Positions 46,762-55,111 of a stretch of DNA of 64,000 nt are shown here, piece by piece. The stretch is from Reichenbachiella ulvae (GTDB lineage: Bacteria; Bacteroidota; Bacteroidia; Cytophagales; Cyclobacteriaceae). The DNA lies in the NCBI RefSeq assembly GCF_025833875.1, contig NZ_JAOYOD010000001.1:3286001-3350000 (forward strand). The letters are read 5' to 3'. The position numbers were made by a program, and so were the translations under genes. The notes under the pieces were generated by a model. That model did not search any database. It was not told where the DNA came from and saw only the letters and a program-made list of their open reading frames with translations. How positions within the stretch are numbered: position 1 is the stretch's first letter; each line of letters opens with the position of its first letter.

Positions 46762-47397
46762 TTAATAGGATAGACCTGGAGTTTTCAATAAATATTGGTT
46801 CGAAGACAGCTGCTTCAAAATGAAATCAGCTACATCTGCCCGAGAGATTTTCAACTGGAGTTGTCGTTCCTGCGGGCCAAACCCATGCTGATACCTACCC
46901 GTCAAACTGCCATCAGTAAAGGCCCCTGGCCTCACTATCGTCCAATCCAGTCCACTGTTCATCACATAGTCTTCCTGCAGTTCATGATCCAGAAAAACCT
47001 GTTTCAGAAACCAACCGAACATGATTCGCTTCCAGAAGAAATTCAAATTGCTGTTGCTATCGCCGGCACCAAGCGTACTTTGGCAAATCAAACGACGCAC
47101 GCCATGTTCCTTCAGTCCCTGGATAATGTGTTTGGTGCCTTCTGACCTCACCGTGCTTTTGCGACTGTTGCCCGAGCCTAGTGCGATGATCACGATATCA
47201 TGACCCGCAATTGCCTCAGATACTGCTTCTTGATCATAGACATCTCCTTCGATGATCTGTAGTTGAGGATGCGCTTGATAGTCCAGACGCGATCGATCTC
47301 TACAAAATGCAGTCACTTCGATATCGCCTTTCAAAGCTTGCTGCAAGACGTGCTTGCCAATCGTCCCAGTGGGACCAAAAACGATTACTTTTTTCAT
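46762..47397 (-). CDS. NAD(P)H-binding atypical SDR (NmrA/SDR_a5-like)
   Basis: 211 residues. Rossmann motif FGPTGTIGKHVL at the N-terminus, DIVIIALGSG, and LDWTIVRPGAFTDG, typical of atypical extended SDRs that use NAD(P)H. The YxxxK motif is not clear, so it may bind cofactor without classical SDR catalysis. It lies 7 bp after the cytochrome gene. Confidence 0.85.
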   Translation of the reverse strand: MKKVIVFGPTGTIGKHVLQQALKGDIEVTAFCRDRSRLDYQAHPQLQIIEGDVYDQEAVSEAIAGHDIVIIALGSGNSRKSTVRSEGTKHIIQGLKEHGVRRLICQSTLGAGDSNSNLNFFWKRIMFGWFLKQVFLDHELQEDYVMNSGLDWTIVRPGAFTDGSLTGRYQHGFGPQERQLQLKISRADVADFILKQLSSNQYLLKTPGLSY

Positions 47398-47404
47398 GTT
47401 TCAT

Positions 47405-47706
47405 TTATTTTAAAGTGTTCAACCAGTTTTTCAATGCGTTGCTTTCTTGCTCAGACAATCTAATGCTGCTGCCTCGTGGCATTCTTTTCCTCACGAACAC
47501 CTGCTCGTAGATACTCGACCCATAGGCATCCATGTTCTCCTCTGTGAACACCCTGCTGGGATTGCGTCGGGCATGGCAGACGTTGCATTTGGATTCTAAT
47601 ACTTCCATTGCAGATTTCTTCTCCTCGGAGATAGAGGGATCAGCCCCGCTGGGGCATAAACAACAAGTGGTGGCGCAAAAATGGCCAAGGCAAAAAGTAG
47701 CTTCAT
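47405..47706 (-). pseudogene. Exported c-type cytochrome, apparent frameshift after the signal peptide
   Basis: The heme site CNVCH and a downstream methionine (KRMPRG) identify a small mono-heme cytochrome c of about 100 residues. Its reading frame has no signal peptide. The ATG at 47706 gives an ideal signal peptide MKLLFALAIFAPPLVVYA, but in another frame that stops after 36 codons. One base missing, most simply from the G4 run at 47650-47653, would join the two frames (APAGADPSISEEKK). It may be a pseudogene, a phase-variable gene or a sequence error. It sits in an AraC - cytochrome - SDR - DUF1772 cluster. Confidence 0.65.
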
Positions 47707-47774
47707 TTGTCAATTAATTATGAGACAAAGAAAGCAGTAGGATCAAAGGGAAAATTGAACAAAACCGACAAAAG

Positions 47775-48566
47775 CTACTGAGCCAATGCCGTGTTTTTAA
47801 GATAAAATGAAGGGGTTTGCCCCGTGTAGTGCTTGAACACACGAATGAAATGGGACTGATCAGTAAAGCCACTGTCCAGACCTACATGAGTAAGGTTGTC
47901 GTACTCTGTTTGATTCAGCTTGTTAAGCGAAGTTTGAAACTGAATGATTTTTGCAAATTGCTTGGGGCTGAGCCCAATCTGCTGCTGAAAATTGCGTTCG
48001 AGGGTTCTTTCGGTTAGATATATTTCGTCACAAATTTCTTTCACCCTAACTTTCCCTTCCGACTCGACGACCAACTTGATGGCCTGCTGAATGCGATCAT
48101 CCTCAGGAACTTGATGCACCTCAATCAACTCCTCGACCAGATCAGAAATGATTTCTATTTTTTGCGACAGTTCATTAGCGCTGAGCAACTTTTGGTGGTA
48201 TTTTTTCGCATCTAGGTTGTTGAGTTGCAAGAGATCGTAGCAATCATCATTGAGTTCTCGCGGATCTACTCCCAATAGGTATTTGGATGCAAATGGGTAT
48301 AACTGCAGAACCACAAACTGGTACTCCCCCTCCGACTCCAAAGTAATGGGTTCCAATGTTTGACCATAAAGAAAAAGTTCGGAAAGCTTCTTATCTCTAG
48401 GCTGAAGATAAAAACCCTTAGCAGATTGCTGAAACATAATCCCCGGATAGCCATCGGCATAGATAGGCAGTTCGTAGTGCCCCTTCTGATTCGAGGATTC
48501 ACTGACCATGATGCAATTGACATAGGGTCTGATACTCTCTCTCAATATGTACTGAATCTCTTCCAA
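47775..48566 (-). CDS. AraC-family transcriptional regulator
   Basis: 263 residues. N-terminal ligand-binding region with DUF6597-like features (ADGYPGIMFQQSAKGFYLQPRDKK), C-terminal AraC HTH pair (VKEICDEIYLTERTLERNFQQQIGLSPKQFAKIIQFQ, then GLDSGFTDQSHFIRVFKHYTGQTPSFYL). It is upstream of and in line with the cytochrome-SDR-DUF1772 genes, its probable targets. Confidence 0.9.
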   Translation of the reverse strand: MEEIQYILRESIRPYVNCIMVSESSNQKGHYELPIYADGYPGIMFQQSAKGFYLQPRDKKLSELFLYGQTLEPITLESEGEYQFVVLQLYPFASKYLLGVDPRELNDDCYDLLQLNNLDAKKYHQKLLSANELSQKIEIISDLVEELIEVHQVPEDDRIQQAIKLVVESEGKVRVKEICDEIYLTERTLERNFQQQIGLSPKQFAKIIQFQTSLNKLNQTEYDNLTHVGLDSGFTDQSHFIRVFKHYTGQTPSFYLKNTALAQ

Positions 48567-48711
48567 TGGTTACAACGGATCGTGGACACTCGAAAAATGT
48601 ACGTAAGCCTATGAATTAATGTTGGCAAATAGTGAAATCCAGGTGTAAGCTTCTCTAAAAACAGGACTGTTATCCTTTTTTTGATTCCTAAGGTTTACCA
48701 AGCCAAATGAA

Positions 48712-50190
48712 CTATTTGGACTCATTCAACAATTCATTCAAGGCTTTTTTGGAACTTTCGCTGCCCAATTCAACTGCGTTTGTGTAGCACTTTACAGCTT
48801 CTTCTTTTTGGTTGTATTTTAGATAAGCCTCACCTAGCGAATCCCATAGATTACCATCCTCTGGAAAGAGTTTCACATTAAGTTCAAACAATGCTAATGC
48901 CCAATCAGGCTCGCTTTCTTTCTTCATTCTGCTATATCCAAGTCGATTGAGTATGGCAGGGTCATTAAATTCATCCTTAAGTTCCTTATTTAAAAAATCT
49001 GGCAATTCATCAGCATGGGTAGAAGGGTTCACCTTCATAAAATCATGAATCAATTCATAAATATTTTTGGAAATAGCTGTACAGTTGTAGTCCGAGTCGA
49101 AAATCATTTCACCTATTTCTCGGGCAACATTTTCTGATTCACGACCCAAAAACGCATTGGTTATGTAGATGACAACTACATCGTCATCTATGAACCTAAC
49201 AAAGTCAGCGAAATACAGCCCGTTACTACCATTATGAGCAACGATTTTAGTATCTCTGCTACTTTGAGATATGGCCCAACCATATCCATAAAATGAGGTA
49301 TTTTTATCATTTTCGGCTACATAGGGAGTTTCTTGAGCCAGTCTTGTTTCTGATGCTAAAACTGCATTGTTTTTTAAAGCAAGGTGCCATTTGTACAAAT
49401 CCTCTACGGAAGAATGAATATCTCCCTTGCCTATACTATACCAATGCTTGTCATTGTAAGGGAGGTGCTGTTGAGTCGTTCCCCAATCTGCCCATTGCTC
49501 TTCATCTCTGTTATAGTAGTATCCATGTGCCAATCGTTCCGAACTAAAATTGATACTCTTATAGCCTGTGCTTTCCATTTGAGCAGGTTCAAATAGATAC
49601 TCATTTAGAAAAGAACCATAGGTCTGACCTGAAACCGATTCTATTATTGCAGTGAGTATGATATAGTTGGCATTTGCATATTGGTAGTTTGTCCCAGGTT
49701 TAGATTGTAATTCTGATTCAAAAAATTCTTTTAAGAACTGCTCCTTACTTGCTTCATTGTATCTAAATCCTCCAGTCCTATTGGATATCCCAGATGTATG
49801 GGTTAATAGTTGATGAATAGTAATACCTCTTTTGTCTTTTGGTGCCTGATCAAAGTATGAACCTATCTTATCAGATGTTTTAATTCGTCCCTGCTCTACG
49901 AGTTTTAAAATAGCCGATGCGGTAAATTGTTTAGTTACAGAGCCAATATTAAAAACGGTTGATGGTGAATTAGGTATCTTATTTTTTCTATCAGCCCATC
50001 CATATCCATTGGATAAAACAATTTCACCTTTTTTTGAAACCAAGACAGCTCCAGAAAAGCCATTCGCCACGCTTGCTTCCAAATAAGAGTCAATTCTATT
50101 GACTAGCTCTTCATTCGTGTTTTGAGAAAAACAGCTTATGGTTGAAAAGATGGTGCATGCGAAAATCAGTACTTTAATAGATAGATTCAT
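48712..50190 (-). CDS. Serine hydrolase (class C beta-lactamase/DD-peptidase fold) with TPR tail
   Basis: 492 residues. Signal peptide or lipoprotein signal (FACTIFSTISC at 20, then FSQ). The beta-lactamase-fold domain has catalytic S84-V-T-K87 in GSVTKQFTASA, Y170-A-N172 in YQYANANY, and HNGSNGLY in the KTG position. A short TPR-like tail covers about 425-485. Likely a periplasmic esterase or peptidase rather than an antibiotic-resistance enzyme. Monocistronic; the lower GC content stands out from the nearby helicase. Confidence 0.88.
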   Translation of the reverse strand: MNLSIKVLIFACTIFSTISCFSQNTNEELVNRIDSYLEASVANGFSGAVLVSKKGEIVLSNGYGWADRKNKIPNSPSTVFNIGSVTKQFTASAILKLVEQGRIKTSDKIGSYFDQAPKDKRGITIHQLLTHTSGISNRTGGFRYNEASKEQFLKEFFESELQSKPGTNYQYANANYIILTAIIESVSGQTYGSFLNEYLFEPAQMESTGYKSINFSSERLAHGYYYNRDEEQWADWGTTQQHLPYNDKHWYSIGKGDIHSSVEDLYKWHLALKNNAVLASETRLAQETPYVAENDKNTSFYGYGWAISQSSRDTKIVAHNGSNGLYFADFVRFIDDDVVVIYITNAFLGRESENVAREIGEMIFDSDYNCTAISKNIYELIHDFMKVNPSTHADELPDFLNKELKDEFNDPAILNRLGYSRMKKESEPDWALALFELNVKLFPEDGNLWDSLGEAYLKYNQKEEAVKCYTNAVELGSESSKKALNELLNESK

Positions 50191-50349
50191 TTTTTGATTA
50201 ATTGTTTGATGACAAGTAAGTCTGACAGATTTCTATTTTGTTACAGTTTTTATTCAAATTATTGCCAGCGCCTGGTATATGAAGGGTAGGCGGCTATTAT
50301 ATATTTATCTTATTGTAATTAGTTTATTCAAATTGGCATTTCTCTTTTT

Positions 50350-50778
50350 TTAGATTCTAACTTGATAGGCTATAAATAAGCAACCCAGGATGATGACTAC
50401 ATTTATAGTAGCTCGGATTGCCCATGGAAACTTCGAGTAATCAATTTTCGCATAGTCGCTTACAATCACACTGAGCCCCATAAATAAAAACCATGGTGTG
50501 AGGAGTAATGTGACTTTCCATTTTAATATCATGATGGCCAAATCATGTATCAATCCACAAACAGCAAATGTGATTATCAGGGACAATGCTGGAGGAAAGA
50601 TGAGCTTAAGCGGTTTGAAGATATATTTCCCAAGATAATATCCCCATATCGGATTCCAGTACTGCCAAAATATAGCAAACGTTCCGGCTCCCAGAGACCG
50701 ACCCAACATGTTGCGAAGTGAATCACTGTGACCTAATGGTACCCCATTTCTTCTTTTTACGTAATCAGATAAATTCAA
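50350..50778 (-). CDS. Small membrane protein resembling the C-terminal part of MBOAT acyltransferases
   Basis: 142 residues with about four membrane helices. The order of FAIFWQYWNPIWGYYLGKYIFKPLK and a conserved HD in FAVCGLIHDLAIM resembles short Bacteroidota proteins annotated as acyltransferases of the MBOAT/wax-synthase type, in which the membrane histidine is catalytic. Too short for a complete MBOAT, so either a distinct small family or a remnant. Confidence 0.55.
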   Translation of the reverse strand: MNLSDYVKRRNGVPLGHSDSLRNMLGRSLGAGTFAIFWQYWNPIWGYYLGKYIFKPLKLIFPPALSLIITFAVCGLIHDLAIMILKWKVTLLLTPWFLFMGLSVIVSDYAKIDYSKFPWAIRATINVVIILGCLFIAYQVRI

Positions 50779-50881
50779 ATTAGCACCTTGTGTGTTTGAC
50801 TCATTTAATTATTCCAGTCCATTAGAATCAAATAGTCTCACAACCCAAAAAACAATGGATCCTGACTTGTCAGACTAAGGC

Positions 50882-51532
50882 TTAAAATTTCCACCCTAAG
50901 TAAATCTGTGGCTCAAAGAGAAAGTAGTTCCTCCACTTATCGTCCAACTGCTTAAATCCATTAGGAGCATTGTTATCAGACGTCCAGAGCATACAATTAA
51001 TCTGTGGTTCTACGAAAAAATGCTTCTTCTTGCCAAATGCGATATGGTAGCCCAAATGATAGGAAGTATAAAGTTTAAAGCCATTTTTGATTTTATTACC
51101 GTCTAGATCCAAATAGGTTTGAAGTTGAGGCAAAACTTCAGCAGTTGCAAATAACCCTTTCCATAGCATACGTTGGTAGGACATGCCTAATCCCATGGTT
51201 CGCACATGTCCTGGATAGTATTCACTTTCTGTTTCTATTTTATCCAATAGACCATCCCACCATGTGATTCCCATCGGCTGAAACAATCTAAAGTGGGCAA
51301 ACTTCACACCTATGATGTTCTTATTATCTAGGTTTCTTTTGACATGAAGCTCTATGTGTTGTGTACTAGTATGATCGTCCCAAGAACTAAAAATAAGTGA
51401 TTCAGGAACAAAATAAGGGATACTCACCCTCCACTTTTGGGTTACTTCAACCACTTTGTCTGAACGTGATGGCATTTGAGCAAAAGCACTAAATGCACAT
51501 AGAAATAAAAGAATTGTAAATAGATTTTTCAT
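50882..51532 (-). CDS. Outer-membrane beta-barrel protein, DUF2490-like
   Basis: 216 residues with a signal peptide (LFTILLFLCAFSAFAQ). The rest alternates aromatic and polar residues in beta-strand blocks and ends in a terminal phenylalanine (FLFEPQIYLGWKF), as in outer-membrane barrels. The spread of barrel strands fits about eight to ten. Function unknown. Confidence 0.65.
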   Translation of the reverse strand: MKNLFTILLFLCAFSAFAQMPSRSDKVVEVTQKWRVSIPYFVPESLIFSSWDDHTSTQHIELHVKRNLDNKNIIGVKFAHFRLFQPMGITWWDGLLDKIETESEYYPGHVRTMGLGMSYQRMLWKGLFATAEVLPQLQTYLDLDGNKIKNGFKLYTSYHLGYHIAFGKKKHFFVEPQINCMLWTSDNNAPNGFKQLDDKWRNYFLFEPQIYLGWKF

Positions 51533-51762
51533 GATTGTATTTTTTTAAAACCGATTTCAACAAAGCAGCTTTCTTTATCTCTAGTTCATCTAGTAAAGGA
51601 GAAAGGACTCATTATAGATTCTACTTTATCGAATTGATAATGCGAAGATGGAGTAGAGATGAAGGTGAATCGTTCTAAAATGTAATTCCGAACTTAATAG
51701 TGAGATTCGGCACCTATTCGGCAGGCTTACATTTGATTAGCATAAAATCTAATCTTCCCAAA

Positions 51763-51793
51763 AGCCAACAGCCAATCGCCAACAGCCCAATGG
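51763..51793. repeat. Short imperfect tandem repeat upstream of the helicase
   Basis: GCCAACAGCCAATC is followed by GCCAACAGCCCAATG, two near-identical 14-15-bp units. Non-coding. Confidence 0.6.
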
Positions 51794-51813
51794 CAAAAGC
51801 AATTACTATTATC

Positions 51814-51821
51814 TAGCTTTG
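51814..51821 (+). promoter_or_regulatory. Candidate -7 element for the helicase gene
   Basis: TAGCTTTG is an exact TAnnTTTG match. Transcription would start near 51827, so the ATG at 51838 is the better start than the one at 51826. No good -33 element was seen. Confidence 0.4.
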
Positions 51822-51837
51822 CCGGATGCATCAGGAC

Positions 51838-53181
51838 ATGAACACATTCGCATCCCTTTCCCTCAACAAAGCCATGCTTCGTGCCATCGAAGACTTAGGT
51901 TTCGATACGCCTACTCCCATTCAGTTGGAGGCCTTTCCAGTGATCTCCTCGGGATCGGATGTTATCGGTATCTCACAAACCGGTACGGGTAAAACCTTTG
52001 CCTACATGCTGCCCCTGCTACAGCAGCTCAAGTTCTCCAAAGAAAAGCATCCGCGCATACTCATACTCGTACCGACTCGCGAACTGGTGGTACAGGTGGT
52101 CGAGCAGATCCAGTCCTATGCCGCCTACATGACGCTCAGGGTCCTGGGGGTATATGGCGAATCCAATATCAAACTACAGCGTGCTGCGCTGGCCGAAGGA
52201 CAGGATGTGATAGTGGCCACTCCGGGCCGTCTCTACGACCTGATCATAGACCGCTCCCTCCAGCCCAAAAACCTGAACAAACTGGTGATCGACGAAGTAG
52301 ATGTGATGCTGGACCTGGGTTTTCGCACCCAGCTGACCAACCTCTTCGAGTTACTCCCTACCAAGCGACAAAACATCATGTTTTCCGCTACGATGACCGA
52401 CGAAGTAGACGAGCTCATCGTGGACTACTTCACCACCCCGGAGCGCATCACTATAGCTGTCAGCGGGACTCCACTGGAAAACATCAAGCAGACTGCCTAC
52501 CCTGTCAAAAACTTTCTGACCAAGGCCCGACTGCTCAACGAACTGCTGTCCGATCACAAGACCTACCACAAGGTTTTGGTATTTGTCTCCCAAAAGAAAC
52601 AGGCCGACCGACTCTTCGATTTGGTAGAGGAAGCCTACGGCTCATCGGTGGGCATCGTCCACTCCAACAAGACGCAGAACTATCGCCTCCGCACCGTTCA
52701 GGATTTCGAAGAAGGGCGCATAAGGATACTGATCGCCACTGACGTGATCGCCCGTGGACTGGATCTCGACAAGATCTCGCATGTGATCAACTACGACGTA
52801 CCCAACTATCCCGAAAACTACATGCACCGCATCGGCCGTACGGGCCGTGCCACCGAGCAGGGACAGGTCACCTTGTTCTTCACCGAAAAGGAAGTCCCCC
52901 AAAAGGAAGCCATCGAGGCACTGATGAACTATGAGATCCCGCTGCTGGATTTCCCCGAAGAGGTGGAAGTCACCGACCAGCTGATCCCCGAGGAGCGTAC
53001 CCGTGTCCGTGAGAACAACTACAACCGCAACACCAAACCCAAAGAGATCATCCCGGATGCGGAAAAATTAGAAAAGAATAAAAAGGTAAACCAAGGGGGC
53101 TCCTACAAGCGAAAGATAGCTGCCAAGCACAAAAAGCCCATCACCCGCGGCGACAAGATTCAAAAGAGGAAGAGGAGGTAG
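51838..53181 (+). CDS. DEAD-box RNA helicase
   Basis: 447 residues from 51838 (MNTFASLSL); an ATG 4 codons upstream lies at or before the predicted transcript start. Motifs in order: Q motif (FDTPTPIQ), I (SQTGTGKT), Ia (PTRELVVQV), II as DEVD instead of DEAD, III (SAT), and the C-terminal motifs HRIGRTGRA (VI) and TDVIARGLD (V). A basic C-terminal tail follows. It unwinds RNA, probably in ribosome assembly or cold adaptation. GC content is clearly higher than in neighbouring genes. Confidence 0.92.
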   Translation: MNTFASLSLNKAMLRAIEDLGFDTPTPIQLEAFPVISSGSDVIGISQTGTGKTFAYMLPLLQQLKFSKEKHPRILILVPTRELVVQVVEQIQSYAAYMTLRVLGVYGESNIKLQRAALAEGQDVIVATPGRLYDLIIDRSLQPKNLNKLVIDEVDVMLDLGFRTQLTNLFELLPTKRQNIMFSATMTDEVDELIVDYFTTPERITIAVSGTPLENIKQTAYPVKNFLTKARLLNELLSDHKTYHKVLVFVSQKKQADRLFDLVEEAYGSSVGIVHSNKTQNYRLRTVQDFEEGRIRILIATDVIARGLDLDKISHVINYDVPNYPENYMHRIGRTGRATEQGQVTLFFTEKEVPQKEAIEALMNYEIPLLDFPEEVEVTDQLIPEERTRVRENNYNRNTKPKEIIPDAEKLEKNKKVNQGGSYKRKIAAKHKKPITRGDKIQKRKRR

Positions 53182-53220
53182 TTGGTTGGTCAATAGTCGG
53201 GAGTCAATAGTCAATAGCTA

Positions 53221-53254
53221 TTCCGCCTTTACGAAAGAGGGCTAGGGGGATTCA
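53221..53254. repeat. Degenerate copy of a CCCCCTTTACGAAAGGGGG element
   Basis: GCCTTTACGAAAGAGGGCTAGGGGGATTC differs at a few bases from the element split by the IS at 53471 and 54653. Two copies within 1.4 kb suggest a REP-like dispersed repeat. Confidence 0.6.
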
Positions 53255-53310
53255 AGCAATACTACCAAATACCTAGAGTACCATCAACTAGTAGATTCAT
53301 GCTCCATTAA

Positions 53311-53350
53311 TCCTTCCCCACGGGAAGGTGCCGATAGGCGGAAGGGGTAT
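53311..53350. repeat. Palindromic element with perfect hairpin
   Basis: CCTTCCC, loop CAC and GGGAAGG form a perfect 7-bp stem, followed by GTGCCGATAGGCGGAAGGGG. This form of sequence is a common dispersed intergenic repeat in Bacteroidota as I recall; copy number in this genome cannot be seen here. Confidence 0.5.
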
Positions 53351-53488
53351 TCGCTAGAGGCTAGATACTAGATTAAATTATCCTTGATGATTAAAAATGT
53401 AAAAGGCTAAAGGCTAAATGTAAAATTAAAAAGTCAACAGTCCGGATACCAGTTTCAATAGAGGCTATGAATTCCCCCTTTACGAAAG

Positions 53489-54641
53489 CAGGGCTGTTGC
53501 ATTCTAAAAAATGGATTAACTTGAAAATTAAAAATGGCATCAGAAAGTATCATTTGGTATTTAGGAAAAGTGAAGGATCACAGGCGTGGTGCGGGTCAGC
53601 GACATTCTCTGGAATTGGTACTGGTCATCGTGCTGATGTCGGTAATGAGCGGCTACTATGGTTATCGTGCTATTGGAGATTTTATAGAAAGAAATAGAGA
53701 GAACTTATTGTCTACTTTTCAGCCCAAACAAGACAGATTACCGACTTTTTATACTATTCGAAGAGTGTTGATGGGATTGGATTTTGATTCCTTTTCTCAT
53801 CAATTCTATCAGTGGAGTAAAGCCTATGTTTCGATAGAGTCTGGAGAGTGGCTTAGTGTAGATGGCAAGGCCATCGGTGGTACAATGAGTGATTATTCAA
53901 AGTCGTATCAGAATTTCATCAATCTAGTGACCGTATTCGTTTCCAGACAGAAAATGGTATTAGCCAATGGAGAAGTCATTAACTCAAAAGAGAGTGAAAT
54001 ACCTGTAGTTCGTCAATTAATAGAGATGCTGGATCTCAAAGATGTGGTCTTTACTATGGATGCTCTTCATTGTCAAAAAAACGGTAGAAGTGATTATAGC
54101 TAGTGGAAATAATTATGTAATTGGAGTGAAGAAAAATCAAAAGACACTCTACCAGAGCATCGAAAAGTGTGCCCAAGAAAAGCCTATAGGTTATTATTCT
54201 CAGCTAGAGAGAAACAAAGGAAGAATAGAAAATAGAGATGTAACAGTGTTCAATTTGCCAGAGGAAATAAAAAAACAATGGACTGGTGCACAACACGGCA
54301 TCAAAATTAGAAGAGAAGTAAAAGTCAATGGACGCTACAGGGAAGAAAACGCGTATTATTTAAGCAGCATAAAGAATGGAAGTGCATTATTATACAACTA
54401 TGGGATAAGGAATCATTGGCACATTGAAAACAGTCTACACTGGACCAAAGATGTAACGATGAAAGAAGATGCCTCTAAAATCAGATTAGGCAACGCTCCA
54501 TCAATTATATCCACGCTTAAAAATGGTGCAATGAATATATTTAGAAAACAAGGCATGAATCAAATAGCAAAGGCCACCAGACTGGTAGCCAATGATATTG
54601 AGACTCTAAACAAACTAATCAATTAGAATGCAACAGCCCTG
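53489..54641 (+). mobile_element. ISAs1-family insertion sequence, 1,153 bp
   Basis: Perfect 19-bp terminal inverted repeats (CAGGGCTGTTGCATTCTAA at 53489-53507 and its complement at 54623-54641) are flanked by an 11-bp direct repeat CTTTACGAAAG (53478-53488 and 54642-54652) from target duplication. It carries one transposase gene split by a frameshift. The insertion lies inside the palindrome CCCCCTTTACGAAAGGGGG. The intact TIRs and perfect target duplication point to recent insertion. Confidence 0.93.
53534..54626 (+). pseudogene. ISAs1-family (DDE) transposase with frameshift at an A7 run
   Basis: The first frame (53534-54103) begins MASESIIWYLGKVKDHRRG and holds the DUF4372/DDE start (SVDGKAIGGT with the first aspartate) up to FTMDALHCQK. 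The second frame (from 54075) continues KKTVEVIIASGNNYVIGVKKNQKTL, the expected next segment, through to RNHWHIENSLHWTKDVTMKEDAS with the final glutamate. The join is at seven adenines (54075-54081). Two extra A (9 in all) would restore the likely ancestral CQKKTVE reading; one fewer would also restore frame. Either a dead transposase or one using slippage. Confidence 0.88.
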
Positions 54642-54700
54642 CTTTACGAAAGGGGGCTAGGGGGATTTGAACCTCGAACTCTTTTTTATACACCAAACTG

Positions 54701-55077
54701 TCCTTAACTCATTTCTCACACTTCTAGACAGAAAGCGACTAGCCCTTGACTCTTTTCTCACAGTTCTAGAAACCAAGTGAGCAGTCCTTGACGGTTTTCT
54801 CTCGCCTCTAGACAAAGGTTGACCAGCCCTTGACAAGTTTCTCGCAGTTCTAGAGTTACATGGAGCAGTTCTTGACAAACATCTCGGTATTCTGGACTGT
54901 ATGGCAGCAGTTCTAGAGTAGGATTGACCAGTTCTTGGGTGCTAGTGACCCCTTCTAGAGAGTAGTTGACCCTTCCTTGGGTGCATGTGACCCGTTCTAG
55001 AGAGTGGATGACCCTTCCTTGGGTGCATGTGATCGTTCTAGAGAGAGTATGACCCGTTCTGGGCACTTTAGAGGCCG
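54701..55077. repeat. Degenerate 21-bp tandem repeat array, 42-bp dimer period
   Basis: Starting at 54701, 18 successive units keep a 21-bp register with a single 1-nt slip (the unit at 55016 is 20 bp). Units alternate between type A (TTCTAGA...TGACCAG) and type B (TCCTTGA or TTCTTGG...), so the full period is 42 bp. The right half is the most regular (for example units at 54953, 54974, 54995 and 55016). The array lies in non-coding DNA between the IS and the 3' end of a PAS kinase. The minus-strand frames across it show seven-residue repeats only as a consequence of the 21-bp period. Confidence 0.9.
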
Positions 55078-55111
55078 TTTTTTGGTGGTGCTTAATTACT
55101 TTTGGGGTGGT

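Larger units (their letters stand above)
53182..53470. other. Repeat-rich intergenic DNA after the helicase
   Basis: No gene. It contains short reiterations (AGTCAATAGTC at 53190-53215, CTAGAGGCTAGATACTAG near 53355-53373, GGCTAAAGGCTAAA near 53405) and two dispersed-type palindromic elements described separately. The composition suggests a dumping ground for small repeats near the IS element. Confidence 0.6.

Noticed and set aside
48712..50190. Antibiotic-resistance beta-lactamase
   Set aside because: The SVTK/YAN fold is shared by many esterases and peptidases; the TPR tail and lack of context do not support resistance.
54657..55066. Minus-strand frames with seven-residue repeats
   Set aside because: The repeats follow directly from the 21-bp DNA period; the two frames overlap, have no convincing start, and the composition is low-complexity.
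54701..55077. CRISPR array
   Set aside because: Units are contiguous with no unique spacers, diverge strongly and have no cas genes nearby.
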